Positions 43,066-52,067 are shown, counted from the first letter of the stretch. The stretch is DNA of 64,000 nt from Prevotella melaninogenica ATCC 25845 (GCF_000144405.1 NC_014370.1:1732409-1796408); one strand, 5' to 3'. Notes: generated by a model from the letters alone, not told the origin. Numbers and translations: made by a program.

Positions 43066-45363
43066 CTACTTTCTTCTGCGGCTCTTGCTACCACGCTTGC
43101 TGTTCTTTCGGTCGTTCTTCCTATTTACAGCATACTCTGCAGCGGTCTGCTTAGCCTTTAATGGGCGACCATCATCAAGTGCGAAGTCGAGCTGTCTACG
43201 CTCTAAATCGGCCTTAGCCACCTGTATGCGGATAGGATCACCAAGCTGGTAGACGTGGTGACGACGACGACCAACAAGACAATAGTTCTTCTCATCGAAA
43301 TCGTAATAGTCATCATCGAGGTCACGCATTGGTATCATACCCTCGCAATGGTTCTCATCTATCTCCGCATAAATACCGAAACTCTGAATACCAGATATGT
43401 GTGCATCATAGCATTCACCGATATGCTCGCTCATAAACTCAACCATCTTATACTTGATAGAGTCGCGTTCTGCATTCTGCGCAACGAGTTCCATGTCTGA
43501 ACAATGCTCACAAAGCTCCTCGTAATGTTCCTTATTAGCCGAGCGACCACCGTTCTGGTAGCGTGTTATCAAGCGATGAACCATTGTGTCAGGATAACGA
43601 CGAATAGGCGAGGTAAAGTGGGTGTAATAATCAAAAGCAAGTCCGAAGTGACCGATGTTATGCGTAGTATATTTCGCTTTCATCATCGAACGGAGTGCAA
43701 TCGTCTGAATCACCTTCTCTTCACGTTTACCTTGTACCTCGTCCATCAGCTTGTTCAATGCCCGAGCAGTAGCTCCCTTCGTGCTTGCAGACTTGAGTTT
43801 ATAACCGAACTTGGCTGTAAATTCACGTAAGTTCTCGAACTTCTGTGGGTCAGGATTGTCATGAACGCGATAAGGAAGGGTCTTTGCTTTCTTGCCTTTC
43901 TTCACGATTCCGACGCTTTCTGCTACTGTCTTATTAGCCAAGAGCATAAACTCTTCAATCAACTTGTTGGCATCCTTTGAGCGCTTAAAGTAACAACGGA
44001 TTGGCTTACCCTTCTCATCAATGTCGAAGTGGAGCTCTTCTGAATCGAACTTCACGCTTCCTGCCTTCATACGACGACCACGAATCAACTTCGCAAGACG
44101 GTCGAGTGTAATGATTTGTTCGGCATTCTCGCCTTTATATCCTGCCTTTCCCGGGTCTGGAGCAGGCTCGCCTGTACCATCAACAACACCATTGTCTTCC
44201 AATATCTGCTGTGCCTCTTCATAGGCATAACGACGATTCGACTTGATAACGGTATGCACAATGCGGTAAGACTTTACGTTTGCTTCATCGTCAAGATTGA
44301 ATATACAACTGAAAGCAAGCTTCTCTTCGTCTGGACGAAGCGAACAGATAAAGTTACAAAGGCGCTCTGGAAGCATCGGAATAGTGCGGTCTACAAGATA
44401 AACTGACGTTGCACGCTGTTGGGCTTCACGGTCGATAATATCTCCTTCCTTGACATAATGCGACACGTCAGCGATATGTACGCCCACTTCCCACTGTCCA
44501 CTCTCTAACTTTCGGATAGAAAGTGCATCGTCAAAGTCCTTCGCGTCACGTGGATCAATCGTACAAGTCCATACGTCACGGAAGTCTTCACGCTCCGCAT
44601 AGTCCTGCGCTGTAATCTCAGCACTTATCTTCTTGGCAGCGTCCTCGACACGTTTAGGATACTTATATGGCAATCCATACTGTGCAAGGATGGTATTCAT
44701 CTCTACATCATTGTCACCAGCTTCACCCAAGACGTCTACCACTTCGCCCACAAGGTTCTTATGGTCGGCATCAGGCCACTTGGTAATCTTCACCAAAGCA
44801 CGGTCGTCTGTCTTTCCGCCCTTTAGTTTCTTCTTAGGGATAAGGATATCATGAATAAAGAGATTCTCCTGAGTTACAAGAAAGGCAATGTCCTTCTCGA
44901 CCCGCAACCTTCCAACGAAGGTGTCTTTCTTCCGTTGCAGTATCGCGATGACCATTGCCTCTTTTATATGATTCTGACGGCGTGCCATGAACTGAACTCT
45001 CACTTGGTCGCCATTCAAAGCCGCCATAGAATTACGCTCAGAGACAAAGACTGGTGTACCACCATCCTCTGGAAGGAATGTATTTTTACCATTCGCCTTA
45101 CGGATAAAGGTACCTTCCTGCACCTGTCCCTTGGTATTCAACGTGTAAGCACTCTCTCCAACCTTTGACAAGAAGTCGTCCCACGCCAATTCCTCCATCA
45201 CATCTATCGCCAACATTTTGGCTGGATGGGTGGTCAGCTTGAGTGCATGAAATATCTGTTTAAAGCTAAATGTCTCGTCGGGTTGTGTCTGAAAGAAACT
45301 CATGAGTTTCTCTGCAAGCTGCTTCTTAGTCAATCGCTTGCTGCTTTTCTTTTCTTTCCTCAT
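43066..45363 (-). CDS. rnr: Ribonuclease R
   Basis: A 3'-5' exoribonuclease of the RNB family, 765 residues. The order is: N-terminal helix-turn-helix/OB region, cold-shock domain, RNB catalytic domain with CTIDPRDAKDFDDALSIR (metal-binding Asp cluster near residues 275-285), S1 domain near the C-terminus, and a Lys/Arg-rich tail (RKNDRKNSKRGSKSRRRK) that is usual for this enzyme. It degrades structured RNA and assists rRNA quality control. Followed at 8 bases by the hemolysin III gene; a 22-bp GTCCG array lies upstream. Confidence 0.95.
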   Translation of the reverse strand: MRKEKKSSKRLTKKQLAEKLMSFFQTQPDETFSFKQIFHALKLTTHPAKMLAIDVMEELAWDDFLSKVGESAYTLNTKGQVQEGTFIRKANGKNTFLPEDGGTPVFVSERNSMAALNGDQVRVQFMARRQNHIKEAMVIAILQRKKDTFVGRLRVEKDIAFLVTQENLFIHDILIPKKKLKGGKTDDRALVKITKWPDADHKNLVGEVVDVLGEAGDNDVEMNTILAQYGLPYKYPKRVEDAAKKISAEITAQDYAEREDFRDVWTCTIDPRDAKDFDDALSIRKLESGQWEVGVHIADVSHYVKEGDIIDREAQQRATSVYLVDRTIPMLPERLCNFICSLRPDEEKLAFSCIFNLDDEANVKSYRIVHTVIKSNRRYAYEEAQQILEDNGVVDGTGEPAPDPGKAGYKGENAEQIITLDRLAKLIRGRRMKAGSVKFDSEELHFDIDEKGKPIRCYFKRSKDANKLIEEFMLLANKTVAESVGIVKKGKKAKTLPYRVHDNPDPQKFENLREFTAKFGYKLKSASTKGATARALNKLMDEVQGKREEKVIQTIALRSMMKAKYTTHNIGHFGLAFDYYTHFTSPIRRYPDTMVHRLITRYQNGGRSANKEHYEELCEHCSDMELVAQNAERDSIKYKMVEFMSEHIGECYDAHISGIQSFGIYAEIDENHCEGMIPMRDLDDDYYDFDEKNYCLVGRRRHHVYQLGDPIRIQVAKADLERRQLDFALDDGRPLKAKQTAAEYAVNRKNDRKNSKRGSKSRRRK

Positions 45364-45431
45364 AGTGGAATTAGTTGTTTTGAACTCAAGTAAAGGTTAT
45401 CATAAGCAATCCTAAAAACCATCGAAGATTA

Positions 45432-45497
45432 TTGTCCGAGGGCTTCGGACAAGTTGTCCGAAATAGCCGTAGTATCTGTCCGGTAGACCGAGACAAA
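45432..45497. repeat. 22-bp GTCCG unit array
   Basis: TGTCCG is at 45433, 45455 and 45477, exactly 22 bases apart. Unit 1 is a perfect dyad TTGTCCGA-N5-TCGGACAA; units 2 and 3 are degenerate (GTCCG-N7-CCG, GTCCG-N5-CCGAGAC). It lies between divergent rnr and the SDR gene. Confidence 0.75.
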
Positions 45498-45597
45498 ACG
45501 GTTTGATACTTAGTTGCAATGCTGTTCACTACATACAAAACATCTAAAAACCGAAACTTGAGTTTTGTTATTTTCCACAAAGTAACGAAAAAGTTTG

Positions 45598-45618
45598 TAT
45601 CTTTGCAAACGTTTGCAA
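45598..45618 (+). promoter_or_regulatory. -7 box overlapped by a 16-bp perfect palindrome
   Basis: TATCTTTGC (45598-45606) is a consensus -7 box. TTGCAAACGTTTGCAA at 45603-45618 is a perfect palindrome; its core TGCAAACGTTTGCA matches the LacI/GalR-type operator pattern TGnAAnCGnTTnCA. The ATG of the SDR gene is at 45630. A regulator bound here would block the transcription start. Confidence 0.6.
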
Positions 45619-45629
45619 CGAAATTTTTA

Positions 45630-46619
45630 ATGAAAAAGATACTTATAACAGGCGCATCGGGCTTCATTGGCTCCTTTATCGTGGAGGAAGCACTGCGCAG
45701 GGGTATGGAAACTTGGGCGGTAGTACGCCGTACTTCCTCACGAGAATACCTCCAGGATGAGCGGATTCATTTCATAGAATTAGACTTCTCATCTGTCGAT
45801 AAACTAAAAGAACAGCTCTCTGGACATCAGTTTGACTATGTTGTTCATGCCGCTGGTGTGACGAAATGTCTGAATAAGGAGGATTTCTTCCGTGTCAATC
45901 GTGATGGTACCCGCAACTTTGTAGAGGCTCTTCAAGCGCTTAATCAACCTTTGGAGCGTTTTGTTTTCCTATCAAGTCTTAGTATCTTTGGCGCTATCAG
46001 AGAGCAACAACCTTATAAAGAGATAGAGCCAACAGATACTCCACAGCCTAACACAGCCTACGGTAAGAGTAAGTTGGAGGCTGAACAGTTGTTGCCTTCG
46101 TCCTTCCCTTATATTATCTTGCGCCCAACTGGCGTTTATGGACCACGTGAGAAGGATTACTTCCTAATGGCAAAAAGCATCAAGGGGCATAGCGACTTCG
46201 CTGTTGGCTATAAGCAGCAGGATATCACCTTCGTATATGTTAAGGACGTGGTACAGGCTACCTTCCTTGCACTTGAGCACGGAAAGATAGGCAGTGCCTA
46301 TTTCCTAAGCGATGGAAAGGTCTACCAGAGTACTACCTTTAGCGACCTTATCCACGAGGAGTTAGGTCGTCCTTGGTGGATTCGCATCACAGCTCCAATA
46401 TGGGTATTACGTGTTGTCACGTTCTTTGGCGACCTTATCGGACATGCGACAGGTAAGATTTCGGCTTTAAACAACGACAAATACCAGATTCTAAAGCAGC
46501 GTAACTGGCGTTGTAACATCCGTCCTGCGATTGAAGAGTTAGGCTATAAGCCTGAGTACGACCTCAAACGAGGCGTAAAAGAGACAATTGAATGGTATAA
46601 AAAAGAAGGCTGGCTGTAA
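45630..46619 (+). CDS. NAD(P)-dependent epimerase/dehydratase (extended SDR)
   Basis: The start at 45630 (MKKILITGASGFIGSF) immediately precedes the Rossmann motif GASGFIGS; an earlier in-frame ATG gives 37 extra residues upstream of the promoter, so I discard it. The YxxxK catalytic pair is in AYGKSKLEAE, with SSLSIFG as the catalytic Ser region. It is an extended SDR; substrates in this family include nucleotide sugars and lipids such as 3-oxo-sphinganine or ceramide intermediates. Its partner downstream is a PAP2/AUR1-like membrane enzyme, spaced 81 bases with a 9-mer array between. Substrate is undetermined. Confidence 0.88.
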   Translation: MKKILITGASGFIGSFIVEEALRRGMETWAVVRRTSSREYLQDERIHFIELDFSSVDKLKEQLSGHQFDYVVHAAGVTKCLNKEDFFRVNRDGTRNFVEALQALNQPLERFVFLSSLSIFGAIREQQPYKEIEPTDTPQPNTAYGKSKLEAEQLLPSSFPYIILRPTGVYGPREKDYFLMAKSIKGHSDFAVGYKQQDITFVYVKDVVQATFLALEHGKIGSAYFLSDGKVYQSTTFSDLIHEELGRPWWIRITAPIWVLRVVTFFGDLIGHATGKISALNNDKYQILKQRNWRCNIRPAIEELGYKPEYDLKRGVKETIEWYKKEGWL

Positions 46620-46631
46620 TTTAGCTAATTA

Positions 46632-46685
46632 TTATTAGCCTTATTGGCCCAATTAGGCTAGTAAGGCTAATAGGCCTAATAAGCC
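46632..46685. repeat. 9-mer array before the PAP2 gene
   Basis: Six consecutive 9-mers: TTATTAGCC, TTATTGGCC, CAATTAGGC, TAGTAAGGC, TAATAGGCC, TAATAAGCC. It ends 15 bases before the ATG of the next gene. Confidence 0.75.
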
Positions 46686-46700
46686 CAATAACAACAAACA

Positions 46701-47669
46701 ATGAAACAATTCATCATAGACTTATTTAAATTAGAAAAGAAGCCCGTAAAGGGACTTATGGCATACGAATGGGTGGTAATGGCTTACTTGGTGTTGACAC
46801 TCATCGTCATCTTCTTTATGTACACCACTATTAACAACCCACAGGCAATGATATTCGGGCGTCTACGCATCGTTGCTTTGACAGCTGCTATGTGGGTGGT
46901 TTATCGCTTAGCTCCCTGTAGAGCGACTCGTTTCCTACGTGTTGGCGTACAGTTAGGACTGCTTGCATGGTGGTATCCTGACACCTTTGAAATCAATAGA
47001 CACCTGCCCAACCTCGACCATCTCTTTGCGCAATGGGAGCAAGACCTCTTTGGTTGTCAGCCAGCATTGCTCTTTTCAAAGGCTTTGCCAGGTCCTATCT
47101 TCAGCGAGTTGTTCGACATGGGCTATGCTGCCTACTATCCAATGATAGCCGCAACGGCTGTTTATTACTTCGGCTGGTACTATAAGGAGTTTAATAGAGC
47201 TACCTTTATCATCCTCTCTTCCTTCTTTATTTATTACGTCATCTTCATCTTCGTGCCTGTAACAGGACCTACCTTCTATTATAAGGCGATTGGTTTACAG
47301 AACGTGACAGCGGGTATCTTCCCTAATGTTCACGACTATTTCAACCATCATCAGGACTGTTTACCAAGCCCAGGATATACTGATGGCATCTTCTATCACC
47401 TTGTTGAGAGTGCGAAGGAAGCTGGCGAACGTCCTACTGCAGCCTTCCCAAGCTCACACGTTGGCGTCAGTACTATCTGTATGTTACTCCTTTGGCACGA
47501 TCGCAACTATAAACTTTTAGCTATCCTTGCACCTTTCTATCTTCTGCTTTGCTGTGCCACAGTTTATATTCAAGCGCATTACCTCATTGACGCCATCGCT
47601 GGTTTCATCACTGCAGTTATCCTCTTCGCCATCCTCCTACGCATATCACGTAAGATGATAACGGAGTAA
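46701..47669 (+). CDS. PAP2 family membrane enzyme (AUR1-like)
   Basis: Six membrane helices and the PAP2 motifs: AAFPSSHVGVSTI (motif C2) and AHYLIDAIAGF (motif C3 His/Asp). The N-terminal half has a segment (LDHLFAQWEQDLFGCQP, then MGYAAYYPM) that resembles inositol-phosphorylceramide synthase/AUR1-type proteins more than plain phosphatases. So it may transfer a phospho-head group to a sphingolipid, or dephosphorylate a lipid. The upstream SDR could be part of the same pathway. No myo-inositol phosphate synthase is nearby. Followed by a long inverted-repeat terminator. Confidence 0.85.
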   Translation: MKQFIIDLFKLEKKPVKGLMAYEWVVMAYLVLTLIVIFFMYTTINNPQAMIFGRLRIVALTAAMWVVYRLAPCRATRFLRVGVQLGLLAWWYPDTFEINRHLPNLDHLFAQWEQDLFGCQPALLFSKALPGPIFSELFDMGYAAYYPMIAATAVYYFGWYYKEFNRATFIILSSFFIYYVIFIFVPVTGPTFYYKAIGLQNVTAGIFPNVHDYFNHHQDCLPSPGYTDGIFYHLVESAKEAGERPTAAFPSSHVGVSTICMLLLWHDRNYKLLAILAPFYLLLCCATVYIQAHYLIDAIAGFITAVILFAILLRISRKMITE

Positions 47670-47712
47670 TGTGACACTTTGAATAAGAAATAAGACTATA
47701 ATAAAGCCAATA

Positions 47713-47787
47713 AAAGGAGTCAAGTCAATAGTTTCTTCGTATAAGAAAAGTATGTAATACGATAAAAACTATTGACTTGACTCCTTT
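47713..47787. terminator. Long inverted repeat between convergent genes
   Basis: A 22-bp perfect stem (47713-47734 with 47766-47787, core GGAGTCAAGTCAATAG) closes a 31-base loop; TAATTTT follows on the plus strand. It likely ends both the PAP2 and AAA-ATPase transcripts. Confidence 0.7.
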
Positions 47788-47809
47788 AATTTTATGCCTC
47801 CTCTGATTC

Positions 47810-48943
47810 TTAAAACATCATTTTCCGTTGAAACCACTTGGCAAACACAGGGTCAGTAATAGACAACTCCGTCCCACGTTTTTCTATCAAGTCACGCTCA
47901 AAGAGTGCTTTCTGTAATCGGTTGATATTCGAGTAACTACCCAATTGATATTTCTCTCGTATCTTTGCAAGTCCAAAGTCCTTCGTAACACCAGAGCATA
48001 AGGCACGCAGAAAGTTAAGTTGATACTCCGAGAGGGGTTCAACCATCTGCATAAAGAGTACCTCATTCGTTGCTAAAAGGTCGTCTGTTGCCTGCTTGAT
48101 ATCGGTTTCATCCACTGTCTCTCCTTCTTCCTTCTGTGTATAAACGAGCCAAGATAACTGCTGAACGTATGCTGAATAGTTGTCGGTGAAGCTGCATATT
48201 TCCTCCGCAAGGGTTGGACTGATAGTCCTATTACCATCTGCAAAATGGCTGACAATATACTCCACCCACTCAGCTGATGGTATCTTGTCGAGCACTATCA
48301 AGTCACCAAATTGATAGAAAGGCATACTGCGGTGTAGAAAAATGCTACTCATCAAGTGATGCTTACTACCGAAAAGACAGTAAGATACGTGCTTCTGATG
48401 TTGCCATACACTCCTTAATCGTGCCTGTACATGCTTACTATCAGTCATCTCACCTATCTGTTGGAACTCATCAATACAGACAACAATCTGCTTTTCTTTC
48501 TTTATGGCAATCTTTTCAGCCATCTCAAGCACTTCTTCTGGTGTATGTGTCGTCGGAGTTATACCCAAAGAAATAGCAAAATCACTGTTCGGTTCTGGAC
48601 TGAATGATATCTTTGGCGTAAGTCTATACAAGAATTCCTTTGCCTCCTCGAGCCACATACTCTGCTTTGATGCCGTCTGCTTCAGTACTTCTGACGCCAA
48701 ACGGTTGTAAAAGTCATACTCGCTCTTACATCCAAAGATGTCTAAATAAATCGTTATAATATCTTCTGACTTCAGCTTTTCACACACACGCATCACCAAG
48801 GAAGTCTTTCCCAGTCGACGAGGAGACATCAGAATGGTATTGATACCACCTCTGAAATTATTCATCAATCGCTTTGTTTCCACTTCTCTTCCTATGAAGT
48901 TATAATCGGAAACAGCTACTCCATAAACAAATTTCTTGCACAT
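47810..48943 (-). CDS. AAA ATPase of the archaeal-ATPase type
   Basis: The 377-residue product has a P-loop MSPRRLGKTSLV (residues 39-50), Walker B VVCIDEFQQIGE, and a C-terminal winged-helix-like region (LGSYSNINRLQKALFERDLI). It belongs to the group of bacterial ATP-binding proteins related to the archaeal ATPase family (PF01637), abundant in Bacteroidota. Role unknown; suggestions include mobile-element or stress functions. Its promoter region holds three 15-bp dyads (49000-49044), which suggests specific regulation. Monocistronic. Confidence 0.85.
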   Translation of the reverse strand: MCKKFVYGVAVSDYNFIGREVETKRLMNNFRGGINTILMSPRRLGKTSLVMRVCEKLKSEDIITIYLDIFGCKSEYDFYNRLASEVLKQTASKQSMWLEEAKEFLYRLTPKISFSPEPNSDFAISLGITPTTHTPEEVLEMAEKIAIKKEKQIVVCIDEFQQIGEMTDSKHVQARLRSVWQHQKHVSYCLFGSKHHLMSSIFLHRSMPFYQFGDLIVLDKIPSAEWVEYIVSHFADGNRTISPTLAEEICSFTDNYSAYVQQLSWLVYTQKEEGETVDETDIKQATDDLLATNEVLFMQMVEPLSEYQLNFLRALCSGVTKDFGLAKIREKYQLGSYSNINRLQKALFERDLIEKRGTELSITDPVFAKWFQRKMMF

Positions 48944-48973
48944 AACGATTACATTTTAGCTTGTCTTACAACT

Positions 48974-48982
48974 GCAAATATA
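48974..48982 (-). promoter_or_regulatory. -7 box of the AAA-ATPase gene
   Basis: On the minus strand TATATTTGC, a consensus match 30 bases before the ATG. The expected -33 position falls within the first 15-bp dyad. Confidence 0.6.
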
Positions 48983-48999
48983 GTAATAAAATAGCAATC

Positions 49000-49044
49000 A
49001 CACAAGTTTGTGTCACACAAACTTGTGTGACACAAACTTGTGTT
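49000..49044. promoter_or_regulatory. Three tandem 15-bp dyads (operator-like)
   Basis: ACACAAGTTTGTGTC, ACACAAACTTGTGTG, ACACAAACTTGTGTT: three copies, each with arms ACACAA/TTGTGT. Unit 1 is the inverse of units 2 and 3. They sit over the -33 region of the AAA-ATPase promoter. Confidence 0.65.
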
Positions 49045-49094
49045 ACATTTAAAACGTTTACTAATAAGTATTTACAAAACACAAGGAAAGGAAA

Positions 49095-49125
49095 AAGCGA
49101 TATCAAAAACACATTGATATCGCTT
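49095..49125. terminator. Terminator downstream of the TonB-type receptor gene
   Basis: Perfect 12-bp stem AAGCGATATCAA with a 7-base loop. On the minus strand it is followed by TTTTCC; on the plus strand by CTTTTTT. Confidence 0.75.
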
Positions 49126-49210
49126 CTTTTTTATGCTCCTTTTACGTAGAATAAACATATGGGGAACCAACATTCTACGGATGTTCATCGTACAGAAAGA
49201 CCATAACTAT

Positions 49211-49300
49211 AAATTCTTTTCATGAACAAAAAGAATTATTTTCAAGACAAGAAATATTTTTCTTCATGATAAGAAATATTTATTTTCATGAAAATAATTC
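49211..49300. repeat. 22-bp CATG array, locus 3
   Basis: The C of CATG/CAAG is at 49221, 49243, 49265 and 49287: spacing 22, 22, 22. Unit 2 has CAAG instead of CATG. It lies in the 3' untranslated part of the receptor gene. Confidence 0.88.
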
Positions 49301-49310
49301 GACGATAGAA

Positions 49311-51788
49311 CTACATACCAGTGCCAGCACCCATTCCAACACCATTCATTTGTTGGTCATTCTTCTTCTCTTGGAAGTCATTTGAAATCTTACTCTCATG
49401 TGTTTGGAACTGCTTTTTAGTGTTTCCAAAGTTCCAAGTGATGGTTAATGCCACGTGTTGTGCTGGTATCGTGATATTCATGTGGTTCTCGAAATCAGCA
49501 CCATGGCTGTATTGCTTGATGTGCATCTTGCCTGTCAACGGTACGAAATACATCAAACTAAGATTGAGTTTGTCCTTGATGAAACTCTTTGAAAGGGTTG
49601 ACGTGAACATATTAAAGCCTCCGCTATATCCCTGCAATGAACGTTTCTTTGTCAGTCCACCCATAAATATACTCCAATTCAGCTTCCATGGGAAGGTTTG
49701 CTGTACTCCTAAGAAAGCGCTTGCTTGCCATCCAAAGTTGTGTTCGCCCAACTGCTCTGAACGAATATCTCCATAGTCAACTCCTCCATTGAGCATGATA
49801 CGTGTCTTAGGTGTGACTGCATAGTTCATAAAGGTGCTGAAATTGGTCCATCGACTACGTACGATATTGCCATAAGTTGTGTTCAGCACTGTTCCGTTCA
49901 TAAACGAATACTGCTCAATCTGGTTGTTGGCAAAAGCCTCACCAAGCGTCATATTCATCATAAACTTCGGTGTAAAGTAATTGAATACTAAGCTAACGTT
50001 GTGGCTCTTCTCAACTGATAGGTTCGGATTACCATAACTCAAGACTGTTGGATTAGAACGATCGATATATGGGTTGAGGTAACTAACACCCGGACGGCTG
50101 ATGCGCATGTTATAATTCAAGCCTAAATTGACTCCGCCAGAGATATTATAACTGAGGCTGGCAGAGGGAACAAGACTTCCATAATTCTTCTTAAAGTCGG
50201 CACCAGAACCAACAATAAAGTTCACCTTCTCCCACGTATGCTCATAACGTAAGCCTGCCTTTGCACCCAACTTACCCATTGTCGCACTGTACTCAGCATA
50301 CTCTGCTAAGATACTCTGTGTGTTCTTATAGTCCACACTGTTAGCTGCATTATAGACTTCTGTACCTCCTGTGATGTCATAGAACTTAGAGTCTGACGAG
50401 TTGCGATGAGAGATAAACTTCAAACCAGTACTCAATGTCTGTCCTTTTCCTAATGGAGTCGTAAAGTCAACCTGCACAGTATGCTCCGTTCCACGTGTCT
50501 TTGCTGTTGAATAAAGGTCGGATAAAGGAATCGTCACCCCTGCTGGAAGCACGTCATAAGTGCGTCGGTTATTACTCTCAGCAGGAGAAGTAGTGAAGAG
50601 ATAACTCAATGTCAAACTACTTGTACGTGCCTTATTAAAGAAACGTTGATAGTCAACACTTCCGTTAAACGACGTACTCTTATTCTCCATCGTCATCTGA
50701 TTACCATACGTAAAACCGGTTCCATAGCTTCCACCAGAGAAGGTTGTCGTAGGGTGACCATCGTTTTTCATCGTGTGACCAGTCAACCCGAAGGTAGCAC
50801 CAATATTACTCATAGAGTCGAGTTCATAGCCTAAGCTAATATTACCCATCGTGAAATTAAAATTGGTATTACCCCTCTGCCAATAGTCCATACGTGATCC
50901 ATCAGATGAAGTACGGCGCATCTCTGTTTCTGTTCCGCCTGCCTTACCTTTTGAAACCATCAGATTAGCACTGTAAGTGAGCTTTCCTTGTTGTCCACTC
51001 AAGAAGGTTGAACCACGGTATCCCTTGTTGCTTATGGTGGCAGCAATGCTACCATTGTATCCGTTCAACTTCGTTTTAGCCTTTCCGTCAGCATTATTCA
51101 TAACGATATTCAGTACACCACCGACACCCTCTGCATCATATTTTGCACCGGGGTTTGTGACCACTTCGATTGATTTTACAGCCGAAGCAGGCATTGCTTT
51201 GAATATCTGTGAGGGATTAGAAGAGAACATTACGTTAGGTTTTCCGTCCACATAGACCTTGAAGGAACCTTGTCCATTGACGGTGATATTGTCCTGTCCG
51301 TCCACTGTTACCATCGGAACCTTACGCAACATATCAAGTACGGTGTTTGTCTTGACGTCGTTGTCACTCTGAACATCGTAGGTCATCTTGTCGGTTTCCA
51401 TCTTTACAAGCGGCTTCTGAGCCACGACTTCAACCCCTTTCAGCTGCTTTGTATCATCTTGTACAAGGAGCTTTCCGAGGTCAATAATGCCTCCAGCCTC
51501 CGTAAGCTGTACCTTACGCAGAATCTCTTTACGACCCATTGAAGTGAAGGAAACAATATAGCTGCCCTGTCCTGTTACCTTTTGAGAGAACTTTCCGTCC
51601 TTTTCTGTCACCGACATAGCCACTGGTGTCTCACTTTTCTTACCTTTGTAGACTCTGATAGTGGCGTATGGTTCACCTTCGTGGGTCAAAGAATCGAGTA
51701 ATACACCCGATATCGTTGAGGTCTGACCATGTGCGGTTATGGCAATAGCCATCATACCCAAAGTAACGATTAACCTATTAATTTTCAT
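49311..51788 (-). CDS. TonB-dependent-receptor-like outer-membrane beta-barrel protein
   Basis: The start at 51788 gives a signal peptide (MKINRLIVTLGMMAIAITAHGQ); an in-frame ATG 31 codons upstream adds unlikely sequence. After it come a carboxypeptidase-regulatory-like domain (ISGVLLDSLTHEGEPYATI), a TonB-plug-like domain (DMLRKVPMVTVDGQDNITVN, then NVMFSSNPSQIFKAM) and a large barrel of the OMP_b-brl_3 type to the end. The C-terminus is Met/Gly rich (GVGMGAGTGM). This family (related to SusC but without a SusD partner) is involved in uptake or surface functions. No partner gene is adjacent. Upstream is a 22-bp array; downstream a CATG array and terminator. Confidence 0.88.
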   Translation of the reverse strand: MKINRLIVTLGMMAIAITAHGQTSTISGVLLDSLTHEGEPYATIRVYKGKKSETPVAMSVTEKDGKFSQKVTGQGSYIVSFTSMGRKEILRKVQLTEAGGIIDLGKLLVQDDTKQLKGVEVVAQKPLVKMETDKMTYDVQSDNDVKTNTVLDMLRKVPMVTVDGQDNITVNGQGSFKVYVDGKPNVMFSSNPSQIFKAMPASAVKSIEVVTNPGAKYDAEGVGGVLNIVMNNADGKAKTKLNGYNGSIAATISNKGYRGSTFLSGQQGKLTYSANLMVSKGKAGGTETEMRRTSSDGSRMDYWQRGNTNFNFTMGNISLGYELDSMSNIGATFGLTGHTMKNDGHPTTTFSGGSYGTGFTYGNQMTMENKSTSFNGSVDYQRFFNKARTSSLTLSYLFTTSPAESNNRRTYDVLPAGVTIPLSDLYSTAKTRGTEHTVQVDFTTPLGKGQTLSTGLKFISHRNSSDSKFYDITGGTEVYNAANSVDYKNTQSILAEYAEYSATMGKLGAKAGLRYEHTWEKVNFIVGSGADFKKNYGSLVPSASLSYNISGGVNLGLNYNMRISRPGVSYLNPYIDRSNPTVLSYGNPNLSVEKSHNVSLVFNYFTPKFMMNMTLGEAFANNQIEQYSFMNGTVLNTTYGNIVRSRWTNFSTFMNYAVTPKTRIMLNGGVDYGDIRSEQLGEHNFGWQASAFLGVQQTFPWKLNWSIFMGGLTKKRSLQGYSGGFNMFTSTLSKSFIKDKLNLSLMYFVPLTGKMHIKQYSHGADFENHMNITIPAQHVALTITWNFGNTKKQFQTHESKISNDFQEKKNDQQMNGVGMGAGTGM

Positions 51789-52067
51789 ATTCTCTATGTT
51801 TTTACGGCTGCAAAGATGATATAGATGTAATACAAAGTTGTTTCCCATTACAACAAACAACATCAATAAAATCATTATCAATCACCTAACCAGTAGTGTT
51901 TTACTATCTAATCTATGTGCGCATTATACAATGCAAAACTAACGAAAATATTCTAATAAAACAAGTTTTGAAGGTAAAAAAGAGCAACTTAAAATAGGAT
52001 TCTTTCCTACTCTTTCTATGCTATACAATAACTATACTAACAACGTATTACATCGTGTTTAACCCTC

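Larger units (their letters stand above)
48944..49310. other. Intergenic region: ATPase promoter, operators, terminator, CATG array
   Basis: From the left: -7 box for the ATPase (48974-48982), three 15-bp dyads (49000-49044), a terminator (49095-49125) and the 22-bp CATG array (49211-49300). A 62-codon open frame at 48961-49149 runs through the dyads and the hairpin and is not a real gene. Confidence 0.7.

Noticed and set aside
48961..49149. 62-codon frame with repeated VCVTQT
   Set aside because: The repeat comes from the three 15-bp dyads, and the frame runs through a terminator hairpin.
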